From contig CANMIP010000029.1 of NCBI GenBank assembly GCA_947497945.1, forward strand, positions 22,185 to 86,184: DNA of 64,000 nt, in the 5' to 3' direction. The notes beneath the pieces are model-generated. The model ran no database searches, was not told the DNA's origin, and saw nothing but the letters and a program-made list of their open reading frames with translations. Made by a program: the position numbers and the translations under genes. This document shows, one piece after another, positions 35,703 through 45,425 of the stretch (the first letter of the stretch is position 1; each line of letters begins with the position of its first letter). The stretch comes from an uncultured Tropicimonas sp. Lineage in GTDB: Bacteria > Pseudomonadota > Alphaproteobacteria > Rhodobacterales > Rhodobacteraceae.

Positions 35703-36658
35703 GTCAAACGGGGGGCGTCCCTCCCGTCGGGACAGCATCGAAGATGCTGCCCTCCCGTCGGGCGTGGCGCGCGTTCCGCGCGCATCCTGGCTCTGCCGGT
35801 GGCGCTTCCAAAACAGCATCGGCATCCGTTTCCAACGGCGCGCCTCGCCGATCCCACCCGCTGGCAAGGGGTAATTGAGCTGTGGGTGCGACCTGGCGTC
35901 CCCTGCCTGCGACTGCAGCCCCGGCGGGATCTGTGTTGAGGGCAGCGTGCATCGGCAAGAGGAGCTTGCCCAGCGGGCGCGGGTGTCCAAGCGCGATTGG
36001 AGCCTCGTCCGGCAGGATAGGACACGCACCGCTCCATATTGGTCCCGCCGAGGTTGGAGCCAAATCTCATCTCCGTGCCACGATCCATCCGGCTTTCCTG
36101 GCGCTGGAGCCAATGCCGGGGCAACTCACCCGGTTTGTTGCATTCTGAGGATCTGCCTAAGGGTGAGAAGCATAGGCCGCGATCCCGAATGCTGCTCTGA
36201 CCAGAGCTGGCTCCGCTACGGGATCAACCCAAGAGGGCAGAAAGGGTATCCCCACGGGCTCCTGGGCGCCACAAAGAGGCATCCTTTGGCGGAGCCTGCC
36301 ACTTTTCCCAGAAACTGCTAGTGTCGATTGGCAGAGCGGTCACGGCCCGTCCAGAGATTCCATTCTCGCCAAGCAGCGGGAGACAGATGGCCCAGGTTGT
36401 CTTCGGACCGGTTGCAACACCATTGGCGGCAAACAGGCGCTGCCGGTTTCCGGTTCGGAAATGTCCGCCGCAGGCCCCAATCCCGAGATCCCGCCGGGCA
36501 CACCTGTCCAGACCTGGCCTGGCCATGCGCCGCACAGGAGGGAGAGCGCCTGCATCATCCGCCCCAGACACGCGCGCGCAGCGCGCGCCCGGCCCCAAAC
36601 GGGTGAGATGCCGAAGGCGTCGATCCCGGAGGGGTACTCCCCGGGCCGGTCCGGGCGT
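35703..36658. other. Non-coding or decayed region, 0.96 kb
   Basis: No frame in either direction has gene-like composition or a recognisable domain. Near the left end CCCTCCCGTCGGG occurs twice, about 33 bases apart (near 35718 and 35751). The rest mixes stop-rich and GC-rich pieces. It may be remnants of mobile or lost genes. Confidence 0.5.
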
Positions 36659-37138
36659 TCAGGGCGCCGCGGGCCGGGACAGTTTCATCTTCCAGCGCTT
36701 GAGGTCGACGCCATGGCGGGTCGCGGTCTCGCCCTCGAGAACGATCCATCCGCGCTTCTCGAGGAAGGAACGGGCGAGATGACTTGCGAAGGTCGTCAGT
36801 GTCTCGAGCCCGGCCGCATCCGATTGCGTCAGCATGCGCTGGTAAAGCAGCTCGGCCAGGCCACTCTGCCGCGCCTCCGGACGAACGAAGAAGAAGTCGA
36901 GATGACCGTCCGAGGTGAAAGTCAAAAACCCCACGGCGCGGGCGTCGTCCCATGCGATCCAGGTCACACCCGCTTCCAGTCGCGGCGCCAGCCAGGGTTC
37001 GACGTCTTGCGTCGGCGCCCAGGCCATCGCCTGTTCGGGTGAGTAATGCCCCGCAGTGCCGTTGCGGATCGCATCGACATAAACTGACATGCAGGCCGCG
37101 GCGTCCGCAGCGCCGCCTGCGCGGATCTCCCAGCTCAT
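36659..37138 (-). CDS. GNAT family N-acetyltransferase
   Basis: A 159-residue GNAT fold protein: beta-strand WEIRAGGAADAAACMSVYV, central AVGFLTFTSDGHLDFFFVRPEARQSGLAELLYQRML (a Q/RxxGxA-like acetyl-CoA loop with Gln-Ser-Gly-Leu-Ala) and a C-terminal EKRGWIVLEGE segment. The ATG at 37138 overlaps the kynureninase stop as ATGA, so translation is coupled. The acceptor substrate is unknown; coupling suggests an amine related to kynurenine metabolism, but this is weak inference. Confidence 0.82.
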   Translation of the reverse strand: MSWEIRAGGAADAAACMSVYVDAIRNGTAGHYSPEQAMAWAPTQDVEPWLAPRLEAGVTWIAWDDARAVGFLTFTSDGHLDFFFVRPEARQSGLAELLYQRMLTQSDAAGLETLTTFASHLARSFLEKRGWIVLEGETATRHGVDLKRWKMKLSRPAAP

Positions 37139-38340
37139 GTGATGATCGCTTTTACCTTGTACTCGGCGCGGTCCCACAGCTTGCCCGACATGATTTCGGC
37201 CAGGATCCCGACCGCGCCGTCGACTTCCGACTCGCCGATATAGAGCGGCGTAAAGCCGAAGCGCATGATGTCAGGAGCGCGGAAATCGCCAATCACGCCA
37301 CGCGCGATCAGGGCCTGCATCGCAGCATAACCCTCCTCGAAATGGAAACTGACCTGGCTGCCGCGCGCCTCGGGATCGCGCGGAGACGCGAGGCGGAGCT
37401 GCGGACAGCGTGCCTCCACACCCGCAATGAACCGTTCGGTCAGCACTATCGAACGCGCGCGAAGGTCCTCGAAATCGACCTGCTCCCAGACATCCAGCGC
37501 CGCTTCCAGCGCGGCAAGCTGGAGCACCGGTGGGGTGCCGACACGCATGCGCGTGACCTCGAAAGCCGGGCGGTAATCATGTTCGAAGGCGAATGGCGTG
37601 GCATGGCCTTGCCAGCCCTGCAGCGCGGTTTGCGCCTGCGCGGCGTGTTTCGGCGCGACATAGATGAAGGCCGGGGCGCCGGGGCCGGCGTTGATGTACT
37701 TGTAGGTGCAGCCGGCGGCGAAATCGGCGCCGCAGCTGGCAAGGTCGACCGGCAGCGCACCGAAGGAATGTGCCAGATCCCAGATGGTTAGCGCGCCATG
37801 TTCATGTGCCGTCTCGGTCAGGGCCTTCATGTCGTGCCGCCGCCCGGTGCGATAGTCCACCTCCGTCAGCATCAGCACGGCGACCTCGTCGGAGATATGC
37901 GCCTCGACCTCTTCAGGCGCCACGGTCACAAGGCGGGTGCCATTGCCGAGTGTCTCTGCCAACCCCTGCGCCATGTAGAGATCGGAGGGGAAATTGCCGG
38001 TGTCCGAGAGGATTACCCGCCGTTCCGGGCGGAGCGCCAGCGCCGCGGCCAGCGCCTGGTAGATCTTGATCGACAGCGTGTCGCCGACCACGACATGGCC
38101 CGGCTCGGCGCCGATCATGGCCGCGATCCTGTCGCCCAGCCGTTCCGGCGCCAGGTGCCAGCCCGCCTTGACCCAGCCGCCGATCAGCATGTCGCGCCAC
38201 TCCGGTTCCATGGCGCGGGCCACCCGGGCGGGCGTCGCAACGGGCAGGGGACCCAGCGAATTTCCGTCGAGATAGATCATGCCGTCCGGCAGGTGAAACT
38301 GGGACCGGGTCCAGTCGAAATCGGTGTGGGGCTTGGGCAT
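37135..38340 (-). CDS. kynU: Kynureninase
   Basis: A 401-residue PLP enzyme that cleaves kynurenine to anthranilate and alanine. Signatures: YLDGNSLGPLP (24-34), FPSDLYMAQGL (117-127), WDLAHSFGALPVDL with Asp188, and Lys214 in CTYKYINAGPGAPAF as Schiff-base lysine. The ATG at 38340 gives the canonical N-terminus (MPKPHTDFDWTRSQFHLP); the open frame upstream encodes nothing family-like. Neither tryptophan 2,3-dioxygenase nor kynurenine formamidase lies nearby. Confidence 0.95.
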   Translation of the reverse strand: MPKPHTDFDWTRSQFHLPDGMIYLDGNSLGPLPVATPARVARAMEPEWRDMLIGGWVKAGWHLAPERLGDRIAAMIGAEPGHVVVGDTLSIKIYQALAAALALRPERRVILSDTGNFPSDLYMAQGLAETLGNGTRLVTVAPEEVEAHISDEVAVLMLTEVDYRTGRRHDMKALTETAHEHGALTIWDLAHSFGALPVDLASCGADFAAGCTYKYINAGPGAPAFIYVAPKHAAQAQTALQGWQGHATPFAFEHDYRPAFEVTRMRVGTPPVLQLAALEAALDVWEQVDFEDLRARSIVLTERFIAGVEARCPQLRLASPRDPEARGSQVSFHFEEGYAAMQALIARGVIGDFRAPDIMRFGFTPLYIGESEVDGAVGILAEIMSGKLWDRAEYKVKAIIT

Positions 38341-38481
38341 TGGGACTCCGTTTCTCTTGGCGAAGTCTTGGCAGAAAGCGGCGCAATGGGCCAGAGCGGG
38401 CGGTACTGCGCGCTGCCCAAAAAACACACAGTTCGGGTGGTTTTATCGCCCCTGGAAAAACGAGCCACTCCGCCAACGAGA

Positions 38482-38509
38482 ACAGCCGCCCGGAAATGCG
38501 GGCGGCTGT
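38482..38509 (-). terminator. Terminator of the cold-shock gene
   Basis: A perfect 11-bp stem ACAGCCGCCCG/CGGGCGGCTGT with a six-base loop lies 22 bases after the cold-shock gene stop. On the minus strand TCTCGTT follows. Confidence 0.75.
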
Positions 38510-38530
38510 CAGTCTTTCTGGAATCGGGAC

Positions 38531-38737
38531 TCAGATCGCCTTGAGCTCGATTGCCGAAGACCGCCCATCGCGGCCTTCGCGCAGCTCGAATTCGACCTTC
38601 ATATTGTCGGCGAGGCCAGTCATTCCGGCACGCTCGACAGCTGAAATATGAACAAAAACGTCTTTTCCGCCCTCATCCGGGGCGATAAACCCGTATCCTT
38701 TGGTGGTATTGAACCATTTCACGGTGCCGGTCGGCAT
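38531..38737 (-). CDS. Cold-shock protein (CspA family)
   Basis: A 68-residue single cold-shock domain. RNP1 KGYGFIAP and RNP2 VFVHISAV are both present. It binds single-stranded RNA and DNA and acts as RNA chaperone. The ATG at 38737 gives the standard MPTGTVKWFN start with GGAGAC ahead. The 160-base space between its start and the DoxX gene leaves room for a long 5' leader, common for csp genes. Confidence 0.95.
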   Translation of the reverse strand: MPTGTVKWFNTTKGYGFIAPDEGGKDVFVHISAVERAGMTGLADNMKVEFELREGRDGRSSAIELKAI

Positions 38738-38900
38738 ATCCCGCGTCTCCTTCGTCTGGTCTTGCATCCGCCCGCAGAATTGCGGCGGCGTGGTCACGTC
38801 GCCGAACTGTCTCGAGAGGCTGGGCCAGTGAGTCGTGGGTGGCATCGTCACGAGGATTATGGTGACTCAGTTTTGGAACAAAACAACCCCCGAGTGTATT

Positions 38901-39509
38901 TCACCCCTTTCGCGGTCGGTCGATGCCGATCAGCCGGTCGACCGAGAGCGGTCCGGCACCGCGCAGTACAAGCGTGATCAGCACGAACATCCAGAAGGCG
39001 CGCTGGTCCATGATCAGGCTGTCGGAGGCGCGGTCGAACCAGGCGCCGATGGTGGCGGCGTCGGCATGGTGGCCGTGGATATCTGTCAGCGACTGGACGA
39101 TGACGAAGCCGATCATCCCGAGCGCGGCGAGCCGCGTGAACAGGCCGATCACGAGGAGCAGCGGCAGGAGGAACTCCGCCCAGGTCCCGGCGAGGATCAC
39201 CAGCTTCTCGAAGATCGAGAATTGCGAGCTGTCATAGAGCACCGCCTCGGCCTTGACCGGGAAGATCTGAGCATAGGCGCCTGTGGACGGCGAGAAGAGG
39301 CCGAAAATGCCGTCCCCGAGCTTGGTCATCGCGGAGGCCCAGAAATACATCAGTAGCACGGCGGCGAAGGTGAAGCGCGCGAGGGTCGGCAGCGCCCAGC
39401 CCGAAAGGGCGCCGTCGATGCGGGAGAAAACCGCATTGTGGACAGAGATGGCACCGGCGGCGAGGGTCCGGGCGGAGCGGCGGTCGGGGGCGGCGGTTGC
39501 ATCGGTCAT
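38901..39509 (-). CDS. DoxX family membrane protein (bufferin operon)
   Basis: A 202-residue protein with four hydrophobic segments typical of DoxX/SURF4 (FTFAAVLLMYFWASAMTKLGDGIFGLF, ILAGTWAEFLLPLLLVIGLFTRLAALGM, VIVQSLTDIHGH, FWMFVLITLVLRGAGPLSVDRL). DoxX-like genes often accompany bufferin (DUF2282-DUF692-DUF2063) operons, where a redox or membrane role is assumed. The ATG at 39509 has GAGGAG ten bases ahead and lies five bases from the bufC stop. Last gene of the operon. Confidence 0.85.
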   Translation of the reverse strand: MTDATAAPDRRSARTLAAGAISVHNAVFSRIDGALSGWALPTLARFTFAAVLLMYFWASAMTKLGDGIFGLFSPSTGAYAQIFPVKAEAVLYDSSQFSIFEKLVILAGTWAEFLLPLLLVIGLFTRLAALGMIGFVIVQSLTDIHGHHADAATIGAWFDRASDSLIMDQRAFWMFVLITLVLRGAGPLSVDRLIGIDRPRKG

Positions 39510-39514
39510 GGGGA

Positions 39515-40264
39515 TCACTCCTCGTGCAGGGCGGTGATGGCGCCGCCGGAGACCAGAGCGGCAAGGGCGGGGGTGAGGTCGAAATCGGGGTCTTGCTCCG
39601 TCGCCGTCTCAAGGGCGGCTCCGAAAGTCCGTCCCTGCGCGAGCTCGGCAAGGAAGCCATGCCCGGCCGGGGAGAGCGCGGTCAGGATCGGGTCGAATTC
39701 CGGCCGCGTGACAAGCGCGGTCTCGGGGCCCATTTCGGGCTTGGGTCCGTCTTCGGCGTTGAAGCGCCAGATGGCGACGATCGGCCAGTCGGAACGGACC
39801 AGCCGCAGCGCGGGTGCGAGGGCGAAGCGCGTCTCCATCAAGCGGTCCGGCGACAGCTCCTGCAGGCGCGCGGAGTCGATCGGGGCGGCGTCGGCGGCGT
39901 GATAGCTCTTGCGCAGGGCCAGTTCGAGCCGGGCGATATCGGGCAGGTAGCCAAGGCTGCGCACCGGCTCGAAACCTTCGAGAAAGCCCGGCAGCGCGTC
40001 GCCATAGGTGGCGATCAGCGGCGAGGCGGGCGGATGGGCGCGCACGAAATGTCCTGCGAGGATGGAGAAGTTGTTGTCGCCAAGCAGCTTGCGGATCACG
40101 GGAAAGGCCTCGCCCAGGGCATTGGACAGGCTGACGATCACGTTGTTTCGATAGACATCGAAACGTTTGCCGGCGGGGCGGCCCTCCGGATCGACGAGGC
40201 CGGGCGGGACATCCCGGCCCGGATCGAGGATCGCCTTGCGGAACTGGGTCTGGTCGACGTTCAC
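39515..40264 (-). CDS. bufC: BufC, DUF2063 partner protein of the MNIO enzyme
   Basis: A 249-residue protein with the DUF2063 N-terminal domain ([10 protein letters not shown]...[29 protein letters not shown]...[17 protein letters not shown]). This family partners the DUF692 enzyme and is thought to bind the precursor peptide. The GTG start at 40264 overlaps the bufB stop as GTGA, so the two proteins are translationally coupled and probably form a complex. Confidence 0.88.
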   Translation of the reverse strand: MNVDQTQFRKAILDPGRDVPPGLVDPEGRPAGKRFDVYRNNVIVSLSNALGEAFPVIRKLLGDNNFSILAGHFVRAHPPASPLIATYGDALPGFLEGFEPVRSLGYLPDIARLELALRKSYHAADAAPIDSARLQELSPDRLMETRFALAPALRLVRSDWPIVAIWRFNAEDGPKPEMGPETALVTRPEFDPILTALSPAGHGFLAELAQGRTFGAALETATEQDPDFDLTPALAALVSGGAITALHEE

Positions 40265-41115
40265 GACAGCACCGGGGTGAGGATGCGCGCGGCGCGGTCC
40301 GCTTCTGCGGCGAGCACCGGCCAGTCGGGCACGTCGGTGTCCCATTCGATCAGCGAGGGGCGGGCGCCGCCGGCGACAATGGTCTCGGCATAGAGCGTCC
40401 AGACCGGGTCCACGACTTCGGTGCCATGGCTGTCGATCAGCAGCGGCGCGCCGTGCTCGTCTTCCTGCTCGTCATGGCCGCCCAGATGGATTTCGCCGAC
40501 GAGATCCAGCGGGAAATCAACGATATAGCCACGCGGGTCGAGCTTCTGGTTGGTGCAGGAAACGAAGACATTGTTGATGTCGAGCAGCAGGCCGCATCCC
40601 GTCCTGCGGGCGATCTCGCGCAGGAACTCGGTCTCGGCCATCTCGCTTTCGGCGAAAGCAAGGTAGGTGGAGGGGTTCTCGAGCAGCATCGGGCGGCCAA
40701 GCGCTTCCTGAACCTGGTCGATATGATCGGCAACGCGGGAGAGGGCCTCGGCGGTGTAGGGCAGGGGGAGAAGGTCATTTAGGAAGGCGGTCTCGTGGCT
40801 CGACCAGGCGAGATGTTCGGAGAAACTCGCTGGGTTCAGCCAGTCGACCAGGTGGCGCAGGCGGGCGAGATGGTCGGCATCAAGCGGCGCTTCGCCACCG
40901 ATGGAGAGGCCGACGCCGTGGACCGAGATCGGGAAACGCTCGGCGAGGTGGCGCAGCTGCGCCAGCGGACGGCCGCCCTGGCCCATGTAATTCTCGGCAT
41001 GGATTTCCAGCCATCGAACCGGGCCGGGATCTTCCATGATCGCGTTGAAATGCTGGGGTTTGTAGCCGACGCCGGGAGCCAGCGGCAGGGTTTGGCGGGG
41101 GGTGGCGTCGAGCAT
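40261..41115 (-). CDS. bufB: BufB, DUF692 multinuclear non-haem iron oxidase (MNIO)
   Basis: A 284-residue TIM-barrel enzyme of the DUF692/MNIO family. Iron-ligand regions are present in order: HAENYMG (near 35), [50 protein letters not shown] and DSHGTEV. MNIO enzymes oxidatively modify cysteines of ribosomal peptides; with bufferin precursors they form thiooxazole groups that bind copper. The two peptide genes directly upstream are its expected substrates. The ATG at 41115 has AAGGAGA ten bases ahead. Confidence 0.93.
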   Translation of the reverse strand: MLDATPRQTLPLAPGVGYKPQHFNAIMEDPGPVRWLEIHAENYMGQGGRPLAQLRHLAERFPISVHGVGLSIGGEAPLDADHLARLRHLVDWLNPASFSEHLAWSSHETAFLNDLLPLPYTAEALSRVADHIDQVQEALGRPMLLENPSTYLAFAESEMAETEFLREIARRTGCGLLLDINNVFVSCTNQKLDPRGYIVDFPLDLVGEIHLGGHDEQEDEHGAPLLIDSHGTEVVDPVWTLYAETIVAGGARPSLIEWDTDVPDWPVLAAEADRAARILTPVLS

Positions 41116-41186
41116 CCTCGTCTCCTTGGAAGGTAGGGTGCGCCCGGCGGAGGTCCTGCCGGGCGCGATGGGCAACAGCGTACTGG

Positions 41187-41480
41187 TTACGCCGGCAGGT
41201 CGCGTTCGAGGGCTTCGAGCGAGCCCATGCGGCCATCCGGAAGTTCCATCTTTTCGCATGTGCCGGCATCGACGAGGGTCCAGGCATTGCCCTGGTAATC
41301 GACGGTGGAGGTGCCGGCGCAGGTGGTGCCGGGGCCGGCGGCGCAGTCATTCTTGCCGGCCATGGAGACACCGAAACACTTCTCCTTGTGGTTGTCGGCG
41401 GCAGCGGTGGTGACGGCAGCACCGGAAACGGCGGCGGCGACGGCGCCGATCAGGGCGAGGGTTTTCACGTTCTTGGACAT
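41187..41480 (-). CDS. bufA: Bufferin precursor peptide (DUF2282), proximal copy
   Basis: A 97-residue precursor. A Sec-type signal (1-28, ends TTAAA) is followed by the bufferin core with four cysteines at 35, 46, 54 and 75 ([28 protein letters not shown]). In the family the cysteines are modified by BufB and the exported product binds copper. From the first Cys to the end it is identical to the distal copy except Glu92 in place of Asp. It lies 71 bases upstream of bufB. Confidence 0.92.
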   Translation of the reverse strand: MSKNVKTLALIGAVAAAVSGAAVTTAAADNHKEKCFGVSMAGKNDCAAGPGTTCAGTSTVDYQGNAWTLVDAGTCEKMELPDGRMGSLEALERDLPA

Positions 41481-41570
41481 TTGGATTTTCCTGTCTGCAA
41501 TGGGTTGAAATGGATTTCGGGGTAGGGGACGCCCGGCGGTGTGCTCACCGGGCGCCGGCTGCGCGTTTCC

Positions 41571-41861
41571 TTACGCGGGCAGGTCGCGGTCGAGGGCTTC
41601 GAGCGAGCCCATGCGGCCGTCGGGGAGTTCCATCTTCTCGCAGGTGCCGGCATCGACGAGGGTCCAGGCATTGCCCTGGTAATCGACGGTGGAGGTGCCG
41701 GCGCAGGTGGTGCCGGGGCCGGCAGCACAGTCATTCTTGCCGGCCATGGAAACACCGAAGCACTTTTCCTTTTCGGCGGCCTGGGCGGAGGTGGCGACAG
41801 CACCGGACACGGCGGCGGCAACGGCGCCGACGAGGGCGAGAGTCTTGACGTGGTTGGACAT
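41571..41861 (-). CDS. bufA: Bufferin precursor peptide (DUF2282), distal copy
   Basis: A 96-residue precursor, first gene of the operon. The signal peptide (1-29, ends SAQAA) differs from the proximal copy at several positions, but the core (Cys34, Cys45, Cys53, Cys74) is the same. The ATG at 41861 ([13 protein letters not shown]) is chosen over an earlier in-frame ATG at 41891, because the shorter form matches the sister gene and has AAAGGGATCGCA ahead. The two genes are separated by 90 bases. Confidence 0.9.
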   Translation of the reverse strand: MSNHVKTLALVGAVAAAVSGAVATSAQAAEKEKCFGVSMAGKNDCAAGPGTTCAGTSTVDYQGNAWTLVDAGTCEKMELPDGRMGSLEALDRDLPA

Positions 41862-42030
41862 TGCGATCCCTTTACCTGTTCTCATGTTCACTCTGCCGCC
41901 GCATTGTGCGGGGCATGCAAAGAACTTAGGCGGGGAGATCGATCAATTGCTATTCACAGGCCTGTCAGGACACGCGCCCGTCAACAGATGAAATATAGCG
42001 TTACGCTGGGGGACCGGCCCGGGCGCAAGA

Positions 42031-43068
42031 TCAGTCGCGCAGCACCTGCGCCTCGCCGGAACTCAGGATCGGCCGGGCCGCGAACGTCGCCGAGGCAAGG
42101 ATTCCTGGGAAAACTTCTTCAATTTCAGCTGTCTGGGCTTCTCCAAGCGTCTCCTGCGCCTGCGGCCCGAGCAGGAGGGTCTCGGCCCATTGGCCGTTTG
42201 CCCGCACCAGCTCATGCCGTTCAAGGAGGATATGGCAATAGGAGACCCCCGCGATTTCGCGGTCGATTGTTACAGAATGATCGTTGCAAAGCGCCTTTGC
42301 CGGCACGAGAGCCTCTGCTTCGGCGAAGAATATTTCAGCCTTCCAGCCGTCAATCGCGATGCGATGCTGCGGCGAGACGAGCAGATCGCGCGAGGGACAC
42401 CCGTTTCCGAGGGCATTGGCGCGGATCCGGGTCGGGGCGAGATGGGGCGCGCGGCGCAACTCCTGTGCCGAGAAATCGCGACGGCCGCACCAGAGGATCG
42501 GTTGCTGCCCGGAATCGCGCGTCAGGACCATGTCGCCTTCCACAAGGTCTTCGACCGCAACCTGTCCGCGCGGCGTGTCGATCAGCGTGCCGGCCGTGAA
42601 GCAGACCGTGTCATAGCCTATGGTGGGGCCGTCGGAGTTGCTGCTGAAGGTGAAGGTCTGGCCGGGCACAATCTCGCTATCGGTGTAGACGAGATAGTTG
42701 ACCTTGGACCCGCTGGAACCATCGTTCGAGCTGCTGCCGCCGATTGCGATGACCGTGAAGGTGACGGAAGGATCGTCATCGGTGTAGAGCCGGTATTCGG
42801 CCTCGATGAAGGCGTCGCCGGCGAGGAAGGTCTCGCCGTCGATGGTGAGATCGTTGCTCAGCATCGAAAAATCGCCGGTCTCCCGGTAGGCGTCTTCGAG
42901 AAGCGCGTCGTCATCCTCGATCTGGAACGTCAATTCGGTGGCCGAGGTCGACAGGGTGGCGCTGGTCCCGACAAGCGAACTGCCGACGGTTTCATCCAGA
43001 TTGCCGGAGGCGGAGATTTCGCCGATGAAATCCGACAATTTCCAAGTCGTCAGCTGATACTCTGCCAT
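42031..43068 (-). CDS. Hint (hedgehog/intein) domain protein
   Basis: A 345-residue protein. Residues about 1-155 form an acidic, Ser/Thr-rich N-terminal domain (LTTWKLSDFIGEISASGNL...). At about 158 begins a Hint_2 domain: VCFTAGTLIDTPRGQVAVEDLVEGDMVLTRDSG, then LLVSPQHRIAIDG and a late HILLERHELVRANGQWAETLL. Rhodobacterales carry many such secreted Hint proteins; the Cys at the domain start and the SPQHR histidine suggest a self-cleaving or autoprocessing ability, but no intein insertion is involved. No signal peptide, so type I export is possible. Start at 43068 gives the common MAEYQL-type N-terminus. Confidence 0.82.
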   Translation of the reverse strand: MAEYQLTTWKLSDFIGEISASGNLDETVGSSLVGTSATLSTSATELTFQIEDDDALLEDAYRETGDFSMLSNDLTIDGETFLAGDAFIEAEYRLYTDDDPSVTFTVIAIGGSSSNDGSSGSKVNYLVYTDSEIVPGQTFTFSSNSDGPTIGYDTVCFTAGTLIDTPRGQVAVEDLVEGDMVLTRDSGQQPILWCGRRDFSAQELRRAPHLAPTRIRANALGNGCPSRDLLVSPQHRIAIDGWKAEIFFAEAEALVPAKALCNDHSVTIDREIAGVSYCHILLERHELVRANGQWAETLLLGPQAQETLGEAQTAEIEEVFPGILASATFAARPILSSGEAQVLRD

Positions 43069-43146
43069 GTTCGCCTCGTTATGTGTCCTGCTAACCCCGC
43101 TCCTTTCTGAACCCAAACGACTTTCCAGAAGGTTTATTCAAATGAA

Positions 43147-43170
43147 AACCGCGGCTCGAAAGCCGCGGTT
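43147..43170 (-). terminator. Terminator of thrS
   Basis: A perfect 10-bp stem AACCGCGGCT/AGCCGCGGTT with a CGAA loop lies 52 bases past the thrS stop; TTTTCATTT follows on the minus strand. Confidence 0.85.
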
Positions 43171-43221
43171 GGTTAACGCTTCGTTGCCGGGGGAGGACCC
43201 GGCCTGCTCCGGTTGGCTGGC

Positions 43222-45174
43222 TCAGTCCCCGGCGAGATCCGGCGGCAGGGCCTCCTTGGCCAGGCTGGCGACGATCTCGTCCAGCGCGACCACCGAGGTC
43301 CGTTTCTCGCCGAGCCGGCGGAGTGTCACGGTCCGTTCCTCGACCTCGCGCTGGCCGATGGCGAGAATGACCGGCACCTTGCCGACCGAATGCTCGCGCA
43401 CCTTGTAGTTGATCTTCTCGTTGCGGATATCGGCCTCGGCGCGCAGCCCGGCCTCCTGGAGGATCTTCGTCGCCTCCAGCACAAACTCATCCGCATCCGA
43501 GACGATCGAGGCCACGACGACCTGCCGCGGAGCAAGCCACATCGGCATCCGCCCGGCATAGTTCTCGATCAGGATACCGATGAACCGCTCGAAGGAGCCG
43601 AGAATGGCGCGGTGCAGCATGACGGGGCGGTGTTTCTCCCCGTCTTGGCCGATGAAGCTCGCATCGAGCCGCTCGGGCAGGTTGAAATCGGCCTGGAAGG
43701 TGCCGCATTGCCATTCGCGCCCGATCGCGTCGGTCAGCTTGAAGTCCAGCTTCGGCCCATAGAAGGCGCCTTCGCCCGGATCCAGCTCGAAATCGTTGCG
43801 CACGCTGAGAATGGCCTTCTCCAGCGCCGCTTCGGCCTTGTCCCAGACCTCGTCGGAACCAACCCGCACCTCCGGCCGCGTCGACAGCTTGATGTCGAAC
43901 TTGGTGAAGCCGGTGTCGCGATAGATGTCGGAGAGCAGGTCGATGAACTTCGACGTTTCTTCCTCGATCTGGTCCTCGGTGCAGAAGATATGCGCGTCAT
44001 CCTGCGTGAAGCCGCGCACGCGCATCAGCCCGTGCAGCGCGCCATGCGCCTCGTAGCGGTGGCAGGAGCCAAACTCGGCCATGCGCAACGGCAGGTCGCG
44101 ATAGGACTTGATACCCTGGTTGAAGATCTGCACGTGGCAGGGGCAGTTCATCGGCTTGAGCGCGTTCATGCGCTTCTCGTTGGCATGTTCCTCATCGATC
44201 TCGGTGATGAACATGTTCTCGCGATACTTGTCCCAGTGGCCCGAAGCTTCCCACAGCTTGCGATCGACAACCTGCGGCGTCTTCACCTCACGATAGCCGG
44301 CCTTGTCCAGCTTGCGGCGCATGTAGTCTTCCATCTCGCGATAGATGGTCCAGCCATTTGGGTGCCAGAAGACCATGCCCGGCGCTTCCTCCTGGAAATG
44401 GAAGAGCTCCATCTCCTTGCCGAGACGGCGGTGGTCGCGCTTCTCGGCCTCTTCGAGGAAATGCAGGTACTCCTTGAGCTGCTGCCGGTTCTGGAAGGCG
44501 GCGCCGTAGATCCGCTGCAACTGCGGCCGGTTGCTGTCGCCACGCCAATAGGCGCCGGCCACCTTCATCAACTTGAAGCTGTCGCCGGGGACCTGGCCGG
44601 TATGCTGCAGGTGCGGGCCGCGGCAGAGATCCTGCCAATGGCCGTGCCAATACATGCGGATCGGCTCGTTGCCGGGAATGGCCTCGATCAGCTCGACCTT
44701 GTAGGGCTCGTTATTGGCTTCATAGAACTTCACCGCCCGCTCGCGCTCCCAAGTCTCGGTCGTGACCGGGTCGCGGCGGTTGATGATCTCTTTCATCTTC
44801 GCTTCGATGGCGCCGAGATCCTCGGGCGTGAAGGGCTCCTCGCGGTCGAAATCATAGTACCAGCCATCCTTGATGACGGGTCCGATGGTGACCTTCACGT
44901 CCGGCCAGAGCTCCTGGACGGCGCGGGCCATGATATGGGCGAGGTCGTGCCGGATGAGTTCGAGGGCAGGGGCCTCGTCCTTCATCGTGTTGATGGCGAC
45001 GGTCGCATCGGCCTCGATCGGCCATTGCAGGTCCCAGTGCTGGCCATTGACCATCGCGGAGATGGCCTTCTTGCCAAGGGAGGTGGAGATCGCGGAGGCG
45101 ACTTCGGCGGGCGTCGTGCCCTGCGGGAAGTCCCGGCTCGCGCCATCGGGGAATGTGAGGGAAATATCGGCCAT
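43222..45174 (-). CDS. thrS: Threonyl-tRNA synthetase
   Basis: A 650-residue class II synthetase. The domains are an N-terminal TGS domain (1-60), an editing/SAD domain (about 70-225, with [12 protein letters not shown] and [15 protein letters not shown]), a catalytic core with motif 2 ([34 protein letters not shown]) and zinc ligands (Cys in [10 protein letters not shown], later His residues), and a C-terminal anticodon-binding domain (from about 545, [12 protein letters not shown]). The ATG at 45174 gives the normal [11 protein letters not shown] start. A housekeeping gene with its own terminator. Confidence 0.98.
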   Translation of the reverse strand: MADISLTFPDGASRDFPQGTTPAEVASAISTSLGKKAISAMVNGQHWDLQWPIEADATVAINTMKDEAPALELIRHDLAHIMARAVQELWPDVKVTIGPVIKDGWYYDFDREEPFTPEDLGAIEAKMKEIINRRDPVTTETWERERAVKFYEANNEPYKVELIEAIPGNEPIRMYWHGHWQDLCRGPHLQHTGQVPGDSFKLMKVAGAYWRGDSNRPQLQRIYGAAFQNRQQLKEYLHFLEEAEKRDHRRLGKEMELFHFQEEAPGMVFWHPNGWTIYREMEDYMRRKLDKAGYREVKTPQVVDRKLWEASGHWDKYRENMFITEIDEEHANEKRMNALKPMNCPCHVQIFNQGIKSYRDLPLRMAEFGSCHRYEAHGALHGLMRVRGFTQDDAHIFCTEDQIEEETSKFIDLLSDIYRDTGFTKFDIKLSTRPEVRVGSDEVWDKAEAALEKAILSVRNDFELDPGEGAFYGPKLDFKLTDAIGREWQCGTFQADFNLPERLDASFIGQDGEKHRPVMLHRAILGSFERFIGILIENYAGRMPMWLAPRQVVVASIVSDADEFVLEATKILQEAGLRAEADIRNEKINYKVREHSVGKVPVILAIGQREVEERTVTLRRLGEKRTSVVALDEIVASLAKEALPPDLAGD

Positions 45175-45425
45175 ATCGGCTCTCCTCGTCGGTCTGGCGC
45201 CCACGGTGCGCCCGGTTGCGATACGACCCCTGACGACATCGGCCGAGCCTCCGTCATCGCTGATCTGCCGGTTGGGGTCGCGTTATCCGGCTCGGGGAAG
45301 GGCATAGACCCGGTCATGGGAAGGCGCAATCCCCTTGCGCATCCGCGCCGGGGATTGTGTGGCGATGGCCGGGGCGACCTGGGGATGGCAGGTCGGGCAG
45401 GGCGCGCGGCCCCGCCCGCTGCGGT

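Noticed and set aside
45175..45425. Possible leader or T-box upstream of thrS
   Set aside because: No T-box elements seen, and alphaproteobacterial thrS is not normally controlled this way; the stretch lies between two minus-strand genes and shows only GC-rich spacer.
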